Shown here piece by piece: positions 16,494 to 24,829 of a stretch of DNA of 64,000 bases (positions are counted from its first letter, which is position 1; each line of letters opens with the position of its first letter). The position numbers were made by a program, and so were the translations under genes. The DNA is from Anaerocolumna jejuensis DSM 15929 (lineage in GTDB: Bacteria; Bacillota; Clostridia; Lachnospirales; Lachnospiraceae). The notes below the pieces were generated by a model, which was not told the DNA's origin, did not search any database, and saw only the letters and a program-made list of their open reading frames with translations. The stretch lies in assembly GCF_900142215.1 (NCBI RefSeq), contig NZ_FRAC01000006.1, positions 248,001 through 312,000 of the forward strand, read 5' to 3'.

Positions 16494-19187
16494 CTATTGC
16501 TTCACCTTTTCCTGTAACTGGTATAAGTAATTCATCGCATCCATAGGCGTCATGGCATTTAAATTCAGCCCACGGATTTCTTCTATATAGGAGGGCTCGG
16601 CAAACTGATAATCAAAGAAAGAAATCTGATTCTCCAATTCCCTGTTTTTCCTTCCGTTCTTTTCCTTCTGCTCCAAGGCCGCCCCACATTCGGAAAGATA
16701 AGCTTCCTCAGAGGTTTCCTCCTGGACGGTAACAGCCTTCATGGACTTTGCCTTGTCCGTAATATCATTCAGACTCAATTCCTCTACGATATCTTTCGCA
16801 CGTTTCAGTACACCGTCCGGAACTCCTGCCAGTTTTGCTACCTGGATACCGTAACTTTTATCGGCGCCGCCGGAAATTATCTTTCGAAGGAATATGATAT
16901 CTTCCCCTTGCTCCTTGACAGCAATACAATAGTTATTGACACTGTCAATTTTTCCTTCCAGCTCTGTCAGCTCATGATAATGGGTGGCAAACAGGGTCTT
17001 TGCACCTAAGAGCTTCGGATTTGCGATATGCTCTACCACCGCCCAGGCAATTCCCAGTCCGTCAAAGGTACTGGTTCCCCTTCCGATTTCATCCAGTATA
17101 AGCAGACTGTTCTTCGTTGCATTGCGAAGGATATTGGCTACCTCTGTCATTTCCACCATAAAGGTACTCTGCCCGGAGGCCAGATCATCAGAAGCTCCCA
17201 CCCTGGTAAAAATCCTGTCCACGATTCCGATATTGCCGGAAACTGCCGGTATGTAACAGCCTATCTGCGCCATCAGAACGATTAAGGCTGTCTGCCTCAT
17301 ATAGGTGGATTTACCCGCCATATTGGGGCCTGTAATAATCGAAATTCGTTTTTCCTTATTATTCAGATAGGTATCATTGGCAACAAACATATCCCCTGTA
17401 ATCATCTGCTCTACCACAGGATGCCTGCCCTCCTTGATATCAATTATTCCTTCTTCATTCATAACCGGCCTGATAAAGCGGTTCTTTTCGGAAACATAGG
17501 CCAGTGAGGTAAACACATCAATTTTAGCGATACCTTTGGCAGTGCGCTGTATACGCTGTACTTCCTTTCCAATGGTATCCCTGATATCGCAGAAGAGCTC
17601 ATATTCCAGGGAGAAAAGCTTGTCCTCCGCTCCTAAAATAACATCCTCTAATTCCTTTAACTCTGAGGTCGTATAACGCTCTGCATTGGCAAGGGTCTGT
17701 TTTCTGATCCAGTTATCGGGAACCAGATTCTGGTAAGAGTTGGTTACCTCCAGATAATACCCGAAAACACGGTTAAACTTAATCTTCAGATTCTTGATGC
17801 CCGTATTTTCCCTCTCCTTGGTTTCCAAATCCGCAAGCCAGTTCTTTCCTTCCGTCTTGGCCTTACGGAGCCTGTCCACCTCGGTATGGTAGCCATCCTT
17901 TATGATGCCTCCCTCCCTGACCGTAATGGGAGGTTCCTCCTCTATTCCTGCTTCGATAAGGCTGTATAGGTCCCTTAAGGGATCCAGCTCTTCTTCGATT
18001 TCCTTTAAAAGGCTGCAGGAGGAATTCTCAAGAAGCAGCTTAATGGATGGAACCATGGACAGGGAATTTTTAAAGGCTATTAAATCTCTGGGGCCGGCAC
18101 TTTTATAGCTGATGCGGCTGATAAGCCTTTCCAAATCATACACGGCATTAAGATATTCCCTGATTTCTTCTCTGGTAATGGCCGAGCCGTTTAATTCCTC
18201 TATGGCATCCAGCCTGTCTGTAATATCCTGTTTATCAATAAGCGGCTGCTCAATATAGCTTCTTAAAAGCCTTGCACCCATGGCTGTCTTTGTCTTATCC
18301 AATACCCAGAGAAGAGAACCTCTCTTTTGCTTCTCCCTTAAGGTTTCAACAAGCTCCAGATTTCTTCTGGTGGAGCTGTCAAGTATCATATACCTGCTGG
18401 TAGAATAGGGAAGTATTCTTGTCAGATGGGACAGGGAATTCTTCTGGGTTTCATAAAGATACAGCATTACCGAACCGGCTGCCACAACGCCGATGGAATA
18501 ATCCTTTAAACCAAGACCATTCAATGAGGCCACCTGAAAATGCTCCATCAAAGCCTTACTGCAAGCCTCTTCTTCAAAATACCAGGGCTCTAAGTCAGAC
18601 ATGGAAATACGTAACCGGTTCTTTAAATCAGAGATATCCACACCGCTTACCATAAAGGTACTGTTGCAGATAATCTCGGAAGGTGAATATTTATTGATTT
18701 CATCAATCAGTTTTCTTTCGGTATCTACTTCCGTCACATAAAAATCTCCGGTAGTAACATCTACCGTAGCGATTCCGTATGCATTAACGGTATATACAAT
18801 GCCCATAAGGAAGTTATTTTTCCCTTCCTCCAATGTCTGGGCGTTCAGATTCGTACCGGGTGTGACAATCCGTATTACTTCTCTCTTTACAATACCTTTG
18901 GCAACCTTTGGGTCTTCCACCTGTTCACAGATTGCTACACGGTAGCCTTTCGCAATTAACCTGCTCAAGTAATTTTCTACCGCATGATAAGGTATTCCGC
19001 ACATGGGAGCACGCTCCTCCTGCCCTACGTTCTTTCCGGTGAGGGTTATTTCCAGTTCCCTGGAACAGGTCACCGCATCTTCAAAGAACATCTCATAAAA
19101 ATCTCCCAAGCGGTAAAAAAGTATGCAATCCTTATATTGTTCCTTTATTTCAACATATTGCTGCATTAAAGGAGTCAATTCAGCCAT
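16494..19187 (-). CDS. mutS: DNA mismatch recognition protein MutS
   Basis: The 897 residues begin with the mismatch-reading loop GDFYEMF (Phe30, Glu32). The middle carries connector, lever and clamp domains. The C terminus carries the ABC-type ATPase with Walker A GPNMAGKST (about 620), then ASDDLASGQSTFMVEM and LLILDEIGRGTSTFDG. It is a full-length MutS1. It is first of the mutS-mutL-miaA group, with GGAACAAAGG before the ATG. Confidence 0.97.
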   Translation of the reverse strand: MAELTPLMQQYVEIKEQYKDCILFYRLGDFYEMFFEDAVTCSRELEITLTGKNVGQEERAPMCGIPYHAVENYLSRLIAKGYRVAICEQVEDPKVAKGIVKREVIRIVTPGTNLNAQTLEEGKNNFLMGIVYTVNAYGIATVDVTTGDFYVTEVDTERKLIDEINKYSPSEIICNSTFMVSGVDISDLKNRLRISMSDLEPWYFEEEACSKALMEHFQVASLNGLGLKDYSIGVVAAGSVMLYLYETQKNSLSHLTRILPYSTSRYMILDSSTRRNLELVETLREKQKRGSLLWVLDKTKTAMGARLLRSYIEQPLIDKQDITDRLDAIEELNGSAITREEIREYLNAVYDLERLISRISYKSAGPRDLIAFKNSLSMVPSIKLLLENSSCSLLKEIEEELDPLRDLYSLIEAGIEEEPPITVREGGIIKDGYHTEVDRLRKAKTEGKNWLADLETKERENTGIKNLKIKFNRVFGYYLEVTNSYQNLVPDNWIRKQTLANAERYTTSELKELEDVILGAEDKLFSLEYELFCDIRDTIGKEVQRIQRTAKGIAKIDVFTSLAYVSEKNRFIRPVMNEEGIIDIKEGRHPVVEQMITGDMFVANDTYLNNKEKRISIITGPNMAGKSTYMRQTALIVLMAQIGCYIPAVSGNIGIVDRIFTRVGASDDLASGQSTFMVEMTEVANILRNATKNSLLILDEIGRGTSTFDGLGIAWAVVEHIANPKLLGAKTLFATHYHELTELEGKIDSVNNYCIAVKEQGEDIIFLRKIISGGADKSYGIQVAKLAGVPDGVLKRAKDIVEELSLNDITDKAKSMKAVTVQEETSEEAYLSECGAALEQKEKNGRKNRELENQISFFDYQFAEPSYIEEIRGLNLNAMTPMDAMNYLYQLQEKVKQ

Positions 19188-19244
19188 ATCCTTTGTTCCT
19201 TCCTATTAATACATAAGTTAATTCCAGCTGCTGCCGGCAAGCTT

Positions 19245-19715
19245 TCAAAAAACATCCTCTGCCAGCTCTGTGCCGTCTGCGGCACTGGTAGCCAATTTGT
19301 CACAACGCTCATTCTGCGGATGTCCGTCGTGGCCCTTGACCCACATAAAAGTAACCTTATGGGGTTCCAGGGCTTTTAAAAGCCTCTCCCACAGGTCAAC
19401 GTTTTTAACCGGTTCGTTCTTTCCCCTTTTCCAGCCCTTCTTTATCCAGCCCTCCAGCCAATGCTCATTAAAAGCCTTTACAAGGTACTGGGAGTCGGAA
19501 TACAAGGTCACCTCACAGGGACGGTTTAAGGCTTCCAGCCCGGCGATAGCCGCCATCAGCTCCATACGGTTATTGGTCGTTTTTTTATAGCCCTTTGAAT
19601 ATTCCCGGATATGTTCCGTTCCGGAGGGGTCAATGTAGCTTATAATGGTTCCGTAACCGCCAGGTCCGTCCGGATTCCCTCTGGCAGCTCCATCGGTATA
19701 AATAGTTACTTTCAT
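19245..19715 (-). CDS. rnhA: Ribonuclease HI
   Basis: RNase HI cleaves the RNA strand of RNA-DNA hybrids. In 156 residues the full active site is visible: Asp in YTDGAARGNP (residue 8), Glu in NNRMELMAAI, Asp in YSDSQYLVKAF, and His/Asp in GHDGHPQNERCDKLA. The basic-protrusion region WIKKGWKRGKNEPVKN is also present. The ATG overlaps the stop of the upstream gene by 4 nt, and GAGG lies 5 nt before it. It is 57 nt before mutS. Confidence 0.95.
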   Translation of the reverse strand: MKVTIYTDGAARGNPDGPGGYGTIISYIDPSGTEHIREYSKGYKKTTNNRMELMAAIAGLEALNRPCEVTLYSDSQYLVKAFNEHWLEGWIKKGWKRGKNEPVKNVDLWERLLKALEPHKVTFMWVKGHDGHPQNERCDKLATSAADGTELAEDVF

Positions 19716-20341
19716 TGAGGCCTCTTTTCCCAGGTAATCAGCTCCTGGCTGTAAGGAAGCTCTTTAATATAGTCACAAAAATCGTGCCATTCCTTTAGCT
19801 TATGGTTCTTCCTGGCATTGTACATATTAATCAGGTTCTCATAGTTTAAAGTGCAGGTTCTCATCTGGTTATAGCTGGAAGGAAGCAATTGTATGATACT
19901 GTACCAGTAGGATTTATCACCGGTCTCAATAAATAAAAGTCTGAGCTTCTCCAGCTGTCCGATGACGCTTTGAAAAAAAGCCTTTGTTTCCTCTGTTGAC
20001 TGGTCAGTACTGAAATCCGCTTCTTCAAAGCTCTTACTATGTATCTTGTGCATGGTACTGGTGGAATTGGCAGTGGTTCCAACCTTATAAGTATCAAATT
20101 CCTTCCACCAGTATATGGGAGCTGTAATATCCATGGAAACAAGTATCTGGCGCATGAACTTTCTGTGGTCCGTACCGGAGCTGCACAGTCTGGCTGCCAG
20201 ACCAAGGTCATTTTCTCCCAGGATATACTCGCCCTTTTCATTGTAATAACTGTCGCTCTTTCCCCAGCTGTTCATGGGATTTCTGGCGCCTCTCAGGGCA
20301 TTTTCAAGATTCATTACACTGATATGTTCAACTTTTAACAT
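19712..20341 (-). CDS. Unknown protein, possibly a divergent ThyX-fold protein
   Basis: The 209 residues carry no motif I can name with certainty. Its architecture resembles flavin-dependent thymidylate synthase. RKFMRQI is followed by a WWKEFDTYKVGTTANS segment at the position of the ThyX RHRxxSxNExSxRY motif, and a C-terminal LLPSSYNQMRTCTLNYENL recalls the ThyX LP...N segment. The canonical ThyX motif itself is absent, so thymidylate synthesis should not be assumed. Similar proteins beginning MNLENAxRGxRNPMNSW are, as I recall, found in clostridia and their phages without assigned function. The ATG has GGAAGGAG upstream. It is coupled to rnhA by a 4-nt overlap. Confidence 0.6.
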   Translation of the reverse strand: MLKVEHISVMNLENALRGARNPMNSWGKSDSYYNEKGEYILGENDLGLAARLCSSGTDHRKFMRQILVSMDITAPIYWWKEFDTYKVGTTANSTSTMHKIHSKSFEEADFSTDQSTEETKAFFQSVIGQLEKLRLLFIETGDKSYWYSIIQLLPSSYNQMRTCTLNYENLINMYNARKNHKLKEWHDFCDYIKELPYSQELITWEKRPQ

Positions 20342-20372
20342 GGTAACTCCTTCCGTAATTCCTTTTGATCTA

Positions 20373-20870
20373 TTATTCCATCAGTTTTGCCATATAGAAT
20401 TCATCCGTCAGCTGCCCATTTACCAGCATGGAATTCTTCTTTATTCCTTCTTTTACGAAGCCGCTCTTTTCATAAAGATTTACAGCTGCTTCATTCGCAC
20501 ATATTACGGTAAGTTCCAGTCTTTTGATCCGGTTCAAGACAGCCCATTTATCAAGCTCCTGAAAGAATGCCTTTCCAATCCCCATTCTTCTGTAATCCTT
20601 ACAGATACCGGTTACTATATAAGCACTGTGGTGTATTCTGTTCGGATTTCCCCTTTGGGCCGACAGAAACCCCCACAGTTTGTCCTTATCTTCCAATACC
20701 AGTAAAAGATTTCCGCCATCCTCCGCACTTCTTAGCAGGTTCTCTACCCTGTCTCTGTCTGTCTTCCTCTCTCCCGGTTCATACATCATAAAATCCGTTT
20801 CCCGGTCCAGTCTAAGCTGCATATCTATAAAGTTATCGGTATCATTTAGATTTACGTTTCTGATTTGCAT
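20373..20870 (-). CDS. GNAT family N-acetyltransferase
   Basis: A 165-residue acetyl-CoA-dependent acetyltransferase of unknown substrate. The acetyl-CoA-binding motif A is seen as DYRRMGIGKAFFQEL (about residues 93-107), followed by the motif B segment CANEAAVNLYEKSGF. ATG with GGAGGTACCT upstream. It has its own extended -10 promoter and lies 31 nt before the ThyX-like gene, so it may start that transcript. Confidence 0.88.
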   Translation of the reverse strand: MQIRNVNLNDTDNFIDMQLRLDRETDFMMYEPGERKTDRDRVENLLRSAEDGGNLLLVLEDKDKLWGFLSAQRGNPNRIHHSAYIVTGICKDYRRMGIGKAFFQELDKWAVLNRIKRLELTVICANEAAVNLYEKSGFVKEGIKKNSMLVNGQLTDEFYMAKLME

Positions 20871-20898
20871 AGGTACCTCCGCTTATCCGATAAAAATT

Positions 20899-20904
20899 AT
20901 TATA
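20899..20904 (-). promoter_or_regulatory. Extended -10 promoter before the acetyltransferase
   Basis: A TGTTATAAT sequence (extended -10, minus strand) ends about 28 nt before the acetyltransferase start. No good -35 hexamer is seen, as is usual for extended -10 promoters. Confidence 0.55.
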
Positions 20905-20985
20905 ACATTTTTTGAGCTGAATTTCATCTTAATATTTCTTGAATATTTGATTCAGACCTGTGTATTATGCCTGACAGGCAAAAAT

Positions 20986-21043
20986 GGGCTGTTGCAAAAT
21001 GAAGCTCTGGGGAGTATAACTTCATTTTGCAACAGCCCTTTTT
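20986..21043. terminator. Long bidirectional terminator ending the nitrogenase-like operon
   Basis: A perfect 19-bp inverted repeat (arms 20986-21004 and 21020-21038, 15-nt loop) is followed by TTTTT on the plus strand (21039-21043) and by ATTTTT on the minus strand. It lies downstream of the last ABC gene (21079-21735) and should end the operon. Confidence 0.85.
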
Positions 21044-21078
21044 AAATTATCAGACACACTCTAAATAGAAAGTGAAAT

Positions 21079-21735
21079 TTACAATAAGGCAAGATTCCCC
21101 ATTTCCATCCGGTAAATACTTTTACTATAAGGGAGGAATCTTTCATCATGTGTGCTTATTAACAGAGCTGTTCCTTCTTCATTGATTTTCCGGAACAGCT
21201 CCATGACCTTTATGGCATTGGCCGTGTCCAGATTGCTGGTCGGTTCATCGGCAATCAGTATTCTCGGCTTTTGCATCAAGGCTCTTGCTATGGCAATCCG
21301 CCTCAGCTCACCGCCTGAGAGTCTGTCCGGGTAGGAGGAAACTGCCCCGTAAAGTCCGACTAATTCCAGCACCTCTCTGACCCGTTCCCGGTAATCCCCC
21401 TTTATCCCTGCTAAATACAGCGGAAAGTACAGATTATCCTCTACCGTGAAATTAGTCAGCAGATTCTGTCCCTGCATGATAAAGCTTATTTGCTCTGCTA
21501 AAAAAATATCCTTTTTCTTAAGGGTGGTCAGCTCTTTACCGTCAAGGGCCACAATTCCTTCCGATGGCTTTAAAAGTCCTGTAATGATATGAAAGAGCGT
21601 GCTTTTCCCGCTTCCCGAAGGACCGATTACAGATATAAAGTCCTTCTCTTTCACAAGAAGATTTACATGGTTCACCGCAGGATTGGAATTAACGGAATGT
21701 TTATAATATTTTGTGATATTTTGTAACTCCAGCAT
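21079..21735 (-). CDS. LolD/MacB-type ABC transporter ATP-binding protein
   Basis: The 218-residue ATPase subunit has Walker A GPSGSGKST (about 37-45), the Q-loop in FIMQGQNLLTNF, the ABC signature LSGGELRRIAIARAL (about 137) and Walker B ILIADEPTSNLD. The type matches the LolD/MacB/FtsE class that pairs with FtsX-like permeases, which work as mechanotransducers or exporters rather than importers. Its ATG overlaps the permease stop (TAATG). It is the last gene before the long terminator. Confidence 0.92.
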   Translation of the reverse strand: MLELQNITKYYKHSVNSNPAVNHVNLLVKEKDFISVIGPSGSGKSTLFHIITGLLKPSEGIVALDGKELTTLKKKDIFLAEQISFIMQGQNLLTNFTVEDNLYFPLYLAGIKGDYRERVREVLELVGLYGAVSSYPDRLSGGELRRIAIARALMQKPRILIADEPTSNLDTANAIKVMELFRKINEEGTALLISTHDERFLPYSKSIYRMEMGNLALL

Positions 21736-22958
21736 TATTCATTCTCCCTTATAAGCGCATAGGTTTCTTTTCCCTGGATTGCTGCGGCACTTATGCCGGC
21801 TGCAATCATCCCCGTAAGGACGGATAGTACGGTACATAATACGGTAAGAAGAATAAGGCTTGTAAAGCTTTGCCTCAGGTAAGGAAGCTTAAGGTGCAGG
21901 ACAATCAGATTCCGGAATAATGAAATTGTCAAAACGGACAGCAGGCTTCCTGCCAGGCTTCCCATTATCCCTATTGCAGCCGCTTCACCAATCGTGAAAG
22001 AAACTATCTTTAATGAACTTCCCCCAAGGCTTTTTATAATGCCATATTCCTTTTTTCTCTCATTCATGGTTATGGTGAAGATGCTTACCAGGGCTGCAAA
22101 GGTAAAGGCAGTCAATATGGCACCAACGAAAATAAAACAGGCGGCATATTGCTTTAAGGTACTGCGGGTGCTTTCCACAAGCCTTCCGGGTGTTTCGACA
22201 CTGACGTTGCTCTTCTCATATTTATTCTGTAATGCTTTGGCCAGCTTTTCAATATCGGCCTTCTTATCAGCCTTAACTGTTATTAAGGAAACAACCTCTT
22301 TTTTATCCCCTATTGCCAGATAATTCTTTACGACCGGCTCTTTCAGAAGTTCTTCTGCCGTATTAAAATTAAGAAATACACTATTGTCATACCCCATCCC
22401 TGTTTCTTGTAATTTCCCTGCCACGGTGAATTTTCTGCCAAAGAATATGGCCGTATCCCCCTTTTTATAAGAGAGCCTGCTTCCTGCCACAATCTGCCCG
22501 TCAGGAATGCTCCGTTTTAACTGCTTTGCAATCCAGGGCTGGATCAGAAAATCACTCTCCGGATGATAGGCAATCATCTGAACCGCTTCATCACAACAGG
22601 GGCTGTCATAAATTGTGGCAAGAAACATCTGGGAACTGACCGTTGCCACTCCTGCTTCCTTTGCTACCTTATCCGCCAAGGAGCTGTCAAAATATACAGT
22701 GCTTGGAATTCCTAAAAAAAGTGCATCTTTTACCGAGCTGAAATAATCCTTTGGGACCAGAAGGATATCTGCACCGGTTCTTTTTACCGTATTATTAAGT
22801 CCTTCCTTCATGCTGCAAAGAATACTGGTAAGGCTGAAGATCATAAATACCATAAAAAACATAAATACGGATAATAAAATAGTCCGGCTCATTTTTCTCT
22901 TTAGGTTCTGCAGAATTATATATGTATAATGAATATTGCCCGTATTCTTTCTGCCCAT
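21735..22958 (-). CDS. FtsX/MacB-type ABC transporter permease
   Basis: The 407 residues have one N-terminal membrane span (about 20-45), a large extracytoplasmic domain (about 50-270) and three C-terminal spans, the FtsX/MacB topology. The cytoplasmic-facing motif TITMNERKKEYGIIKSLGGS is typical. The periplasm-like domain has a DSPCCDEA stretch with adjacent cysteines. It pairs with the ATPase at 21079-21735 and follows a DUF4418 membrane protein. The substrate is unknown. Its place at the end of the nitrogenase-like operon suggests a linked function. Confidence 0.88.
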   Translation of the reverse strand: MGRKNTGNIHYTYIILQNLKRKMSRTILLSVFMFFMVFMIFSLTSILCSMKEGLNNTVKRTGADILLVPKDYFSSVKDALFLGIPSTVYFDSSLADKVAKEAGVATVSSQMFLATIYDSPCCDEAVQMIAYHPESDFLIQPWIAKQLKRSIPDGQIVAGSRLSYKKGDTAIFFGRKFTVAGKLQETGMGYDNSVFLNFNTAEELLKEPVVKNYLAIGDKKEVVSLITVKADKKADIEKLAKALQNKYEKSNVSVETPGRLVESTRSTLKQYAACFIFVGAILTAFTFAALVSIFTITMNERKKEYGIIKSLGGSSLKIVSFTIGEAAAIGIMGSLAGSLLSVLTISLFRNLIVLHLKLPYLRQSFTSLILLTVLCTVLSVLTGMIAAGISAAAIQGKETYALIRENE

Positions 22959-23000
22959 TGGCTTCTTGCCTTCCTTCTTTTACTGCTGTTAGCAGAGTTC

Positions 23001-23420
23001 TTATGGCTGCTTTTGTGAGCCCTCTGCTTTTCTTACGAAATAGATATAAACAATATTTCCTGCCGTATACAAAATCCCAAGTATCGATATCAGGTATAAG
23101 GACGGAAAGGTAAGGCTCTGGCAGGCCATCTCCTTGGATTTACATCCGCCGATGAGCCAGGCAGGTATCAGGATACCGATAAGGTAGCTTCCTATAGTCT
23201 GGATACTTAAGAAAAGCCGTGCTTCCTTACTGCCGGCTGTCAGATAAAGAATACCTGACAGCAATAACAGGATGCCAATACCTGCTTCTGCCTGCACCGA
23301 CCAATGGCAGGTCATGACCATTTCTTTTGAGGCACATACCTTGAAAATCCTGCGGGGCCCTATGATATACAGGAGCCCAGACAATCCCCAAATAATAAAG
23401 GTGAAAATTCGGTTTCTCAT
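23001..23420 (-). CDS. DUF4418 family membrane protein
   Basis: A membrane protein of about 139 residues with four hydrophobic segments. Conserved-looking cysteine and histidine positions (KVCAS, MTCHWSVQAEAG, GGCKSKEMACQS) match DUF4418. The CHW...E pattern near the start of the second segment could bind a metal or heme-like group, but this is conjecture. The ATG at 23420 is chosen with GGAGAG upstream. An upstream TTG would include the ribosome binding site. It sits between the importer lipoprotein and the FtsX-like permease. Confidence 0.8.
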   Translation of the reverse strand: MRNRIFTFIIWGLSGLLYIIGPRRIFKVCASKEMVMTCHWSVQAEAGIGILLLLSGILYLTAGSKEARLFLSIQTIGSYLIGILIPAWLIGGCKSKEMACQSLTFPSLYLISILGILYTAGNIVYIYFVRKAEGSQKQP

Positions 23421-23439
23421 ATAGTTACTCTCCAACCTG

Positions 23440-24546
23440 TCACTTTAGCTGAGATTTCGGGTCAACCGGGGGAGTAATCGTCCCTGTTATGTCATCCGCT
23501 ACCCCATCGAGTTTTATAAAGCTGCTTTTTGCCAGAGCATCGGCATCCGTATCCTTGCGGATTAACCCCAGGTCTTTCATATCCTTAATGTTTCTTGTCA
23601 GAGCTGTTTCCACTCCGCTTACAGAGGGCAGATATTTATAGTCCTTCAGCGTATGCTGGTCCACATCCAATTCCCCTACAACCCATTCATTATCAAGCTG
23701 TATCTCGGCGGCAAGATCCTTATTCTGGTCAATCCAGACAGATGCCTTCTGAATAGCCGTTACAATTTTAGCAAGCTTTTCCGGCTGCTTTTCTATTGTT
23801 TCATTTCTGGCCCACAGGGCGCAGCAGTATTCGTCCTTTAAAAGCTCTGAGGTAGCTGAATTAAAGAGGGAAATTCCATCGCCGTCCTTTGCCAGGATGG
23901 AGGCCTGAGGGTCTCCAATAGCAATAGCGTCCACCTTTCCTTCCTTTAATGCCACCGGCAGGTCCGCCTTTGGAAATACCACGAATTCCACCTGCATGTT
24001 GTCACCGGTAGTACCGATGCCGGCACTTGCCAAAGCGCGCTGTGCAATAATATGCGGTGAGGATGCAACATTTTCAATACCGATTTTCTTGCCCTTTAAA
24101 CCCTCTATCGTGGTAATACCGGAATTTTTTCCCGCAAGGAGCTGGATACATCCGGTATGGATGCCAAGTACCGTTTTTGCTTCCAGGCCATTATCAAGGG
24201 GTGCCAGCATACCTGCCACTAAGCCAAAGGTAACATCTGCCTGCTTGGTGGAGAGCATCTCCACTCCTGTGGTGCTGCTTGTTACATAGCTGTAGTCCAC
24301 ACCTTCCTTTAAGCCCTCTCCTTCAAAGAATTGAAGCTGTTTGGCAATATGGAGCGGAATACCGCATAAGCCCGGCCCATAGAGTATTTTAATAACACCC
24401 TCCTCTGATTTTTTGGTGTCAGCAGCCACAGAATCTGCTTTCGAGCTGGTCTCCTTATTCTTTTTTGCATCAGAGCAGCCTGTAAGCAGCAATGCCGCCA
24501 CCAGCAGCAGACTTAAGAGCAAACTTCCTTTTTTCATATTTATCAT
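23440..24546 (-). CDS. SsuA/TauA-type ABC substrate-binding lipoprotein
   Basis: A 368-residue solute-binding protein of the NMT1/SsuA class, which binds sulfonates, taurine, nitrate-like ions or pyrimidine precursors. A lipoprotein signal ends in LLLTGCSD (about residues 20-27). The mature part has the class pattern YGPGLCGIPLHIAKQLQFFEGEGL and LKGKKIGIENVASSPH. The start at 24546 has GGAGGG upstream. Sequence further upstream is the duplicated element. It is separated from its ATPase by that element but in the same direction. The cysteine-synthase and nitrogenase-like genes suggest an organosulfur ligand. Confidence 0.9.
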   Translation of the reverse strand: MINMKKGSLLLSLLLVAALLLTGCSDAKKNKETSSKADSVAADTKKSEEGVIKILYGPGLCGIPLHIAKQLQFFEGEGLKEGVDYSYVTSSTTGVEMLSTKQADVTFGLVAGMLAPLDNGLEAKTVLGIHTGCIQLLAGKNSGITTIEGLKGKKIGIENVASSPHIIAQRALASAGIGTTGDNMQVEFVVFPKADLPVALKEGKVDAIAIGDPQASILAKDGDGISLFNSATSELLKDEYCCALWARNETIEKQPEKLAKIVTAIQKASVWIDQNKDLAAEIQLDNEWVVGELDVDQHTLKDYKYLPSVSGVETALTRNIKDMKDLGLIRKDTDADALAKSSFIKLDGVADDITGTITPPVDPKSQLK

Positions 24547-24647
24547 AATTTTCCCTCCACTGATCGATAATACCTTTTCATTCCTTCCATAAATCTTCCG
24601 TACAGATAAGCATCTTTCCCCATTTTCATATTCTTCCAAATTTCAAT

Positions 24648-24829
24648 CAGCCATGCCTTCCCAGCGCGCCGCAGGTTTGGGTCGAGGATTTCGCAGGCAT
24701 AATCTTGTGTGAAAATTGCTTTTTAATTTTCACACTAACAGCCATGCCTTCCCAGTACGCCTCAAGATTGGGCCGAGGATTTCGCAGGCATAATCTTGTG
24801 TGAAAATTGCTTTTTAATTTTCACATACT
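24648..24829 (-). repeat. Duplicated 91-bp two-hairpin element inside the operon
   Basis: Two direct copies (24648-24738 and 24739-24829) with a few differences lie between the ATPase stop and the binding-protein gene. On the minus strand each copy has a hairpin with arms GTGAAAATT/AATTTTCAC (11 bp in one copy) around AAAAAGC, then a longer stem closed by ATGCCT/AGGCAT. Bases conserved between copies cluster in these stems and in CTGCGAAATCCTCG. It does not match any riboswitch I know. It could be an mRNA processing or stability element or a mobile intergenic repeat. Confidence 0.8.

Noticed and set aside
19712..20341. Functional ThyX thymidylate synthase
   Set aside because: The RHRxxS motif needed for flavin and dUMP binding is absent, so only a possible fold relation is claimed.
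20986..21043. End of a transposon or attachment site
   Set aside because: The inverted repeat has T-tracts on both sides and lies between operon ends, so a terminator explains it. No transposase or target duplication was seen.
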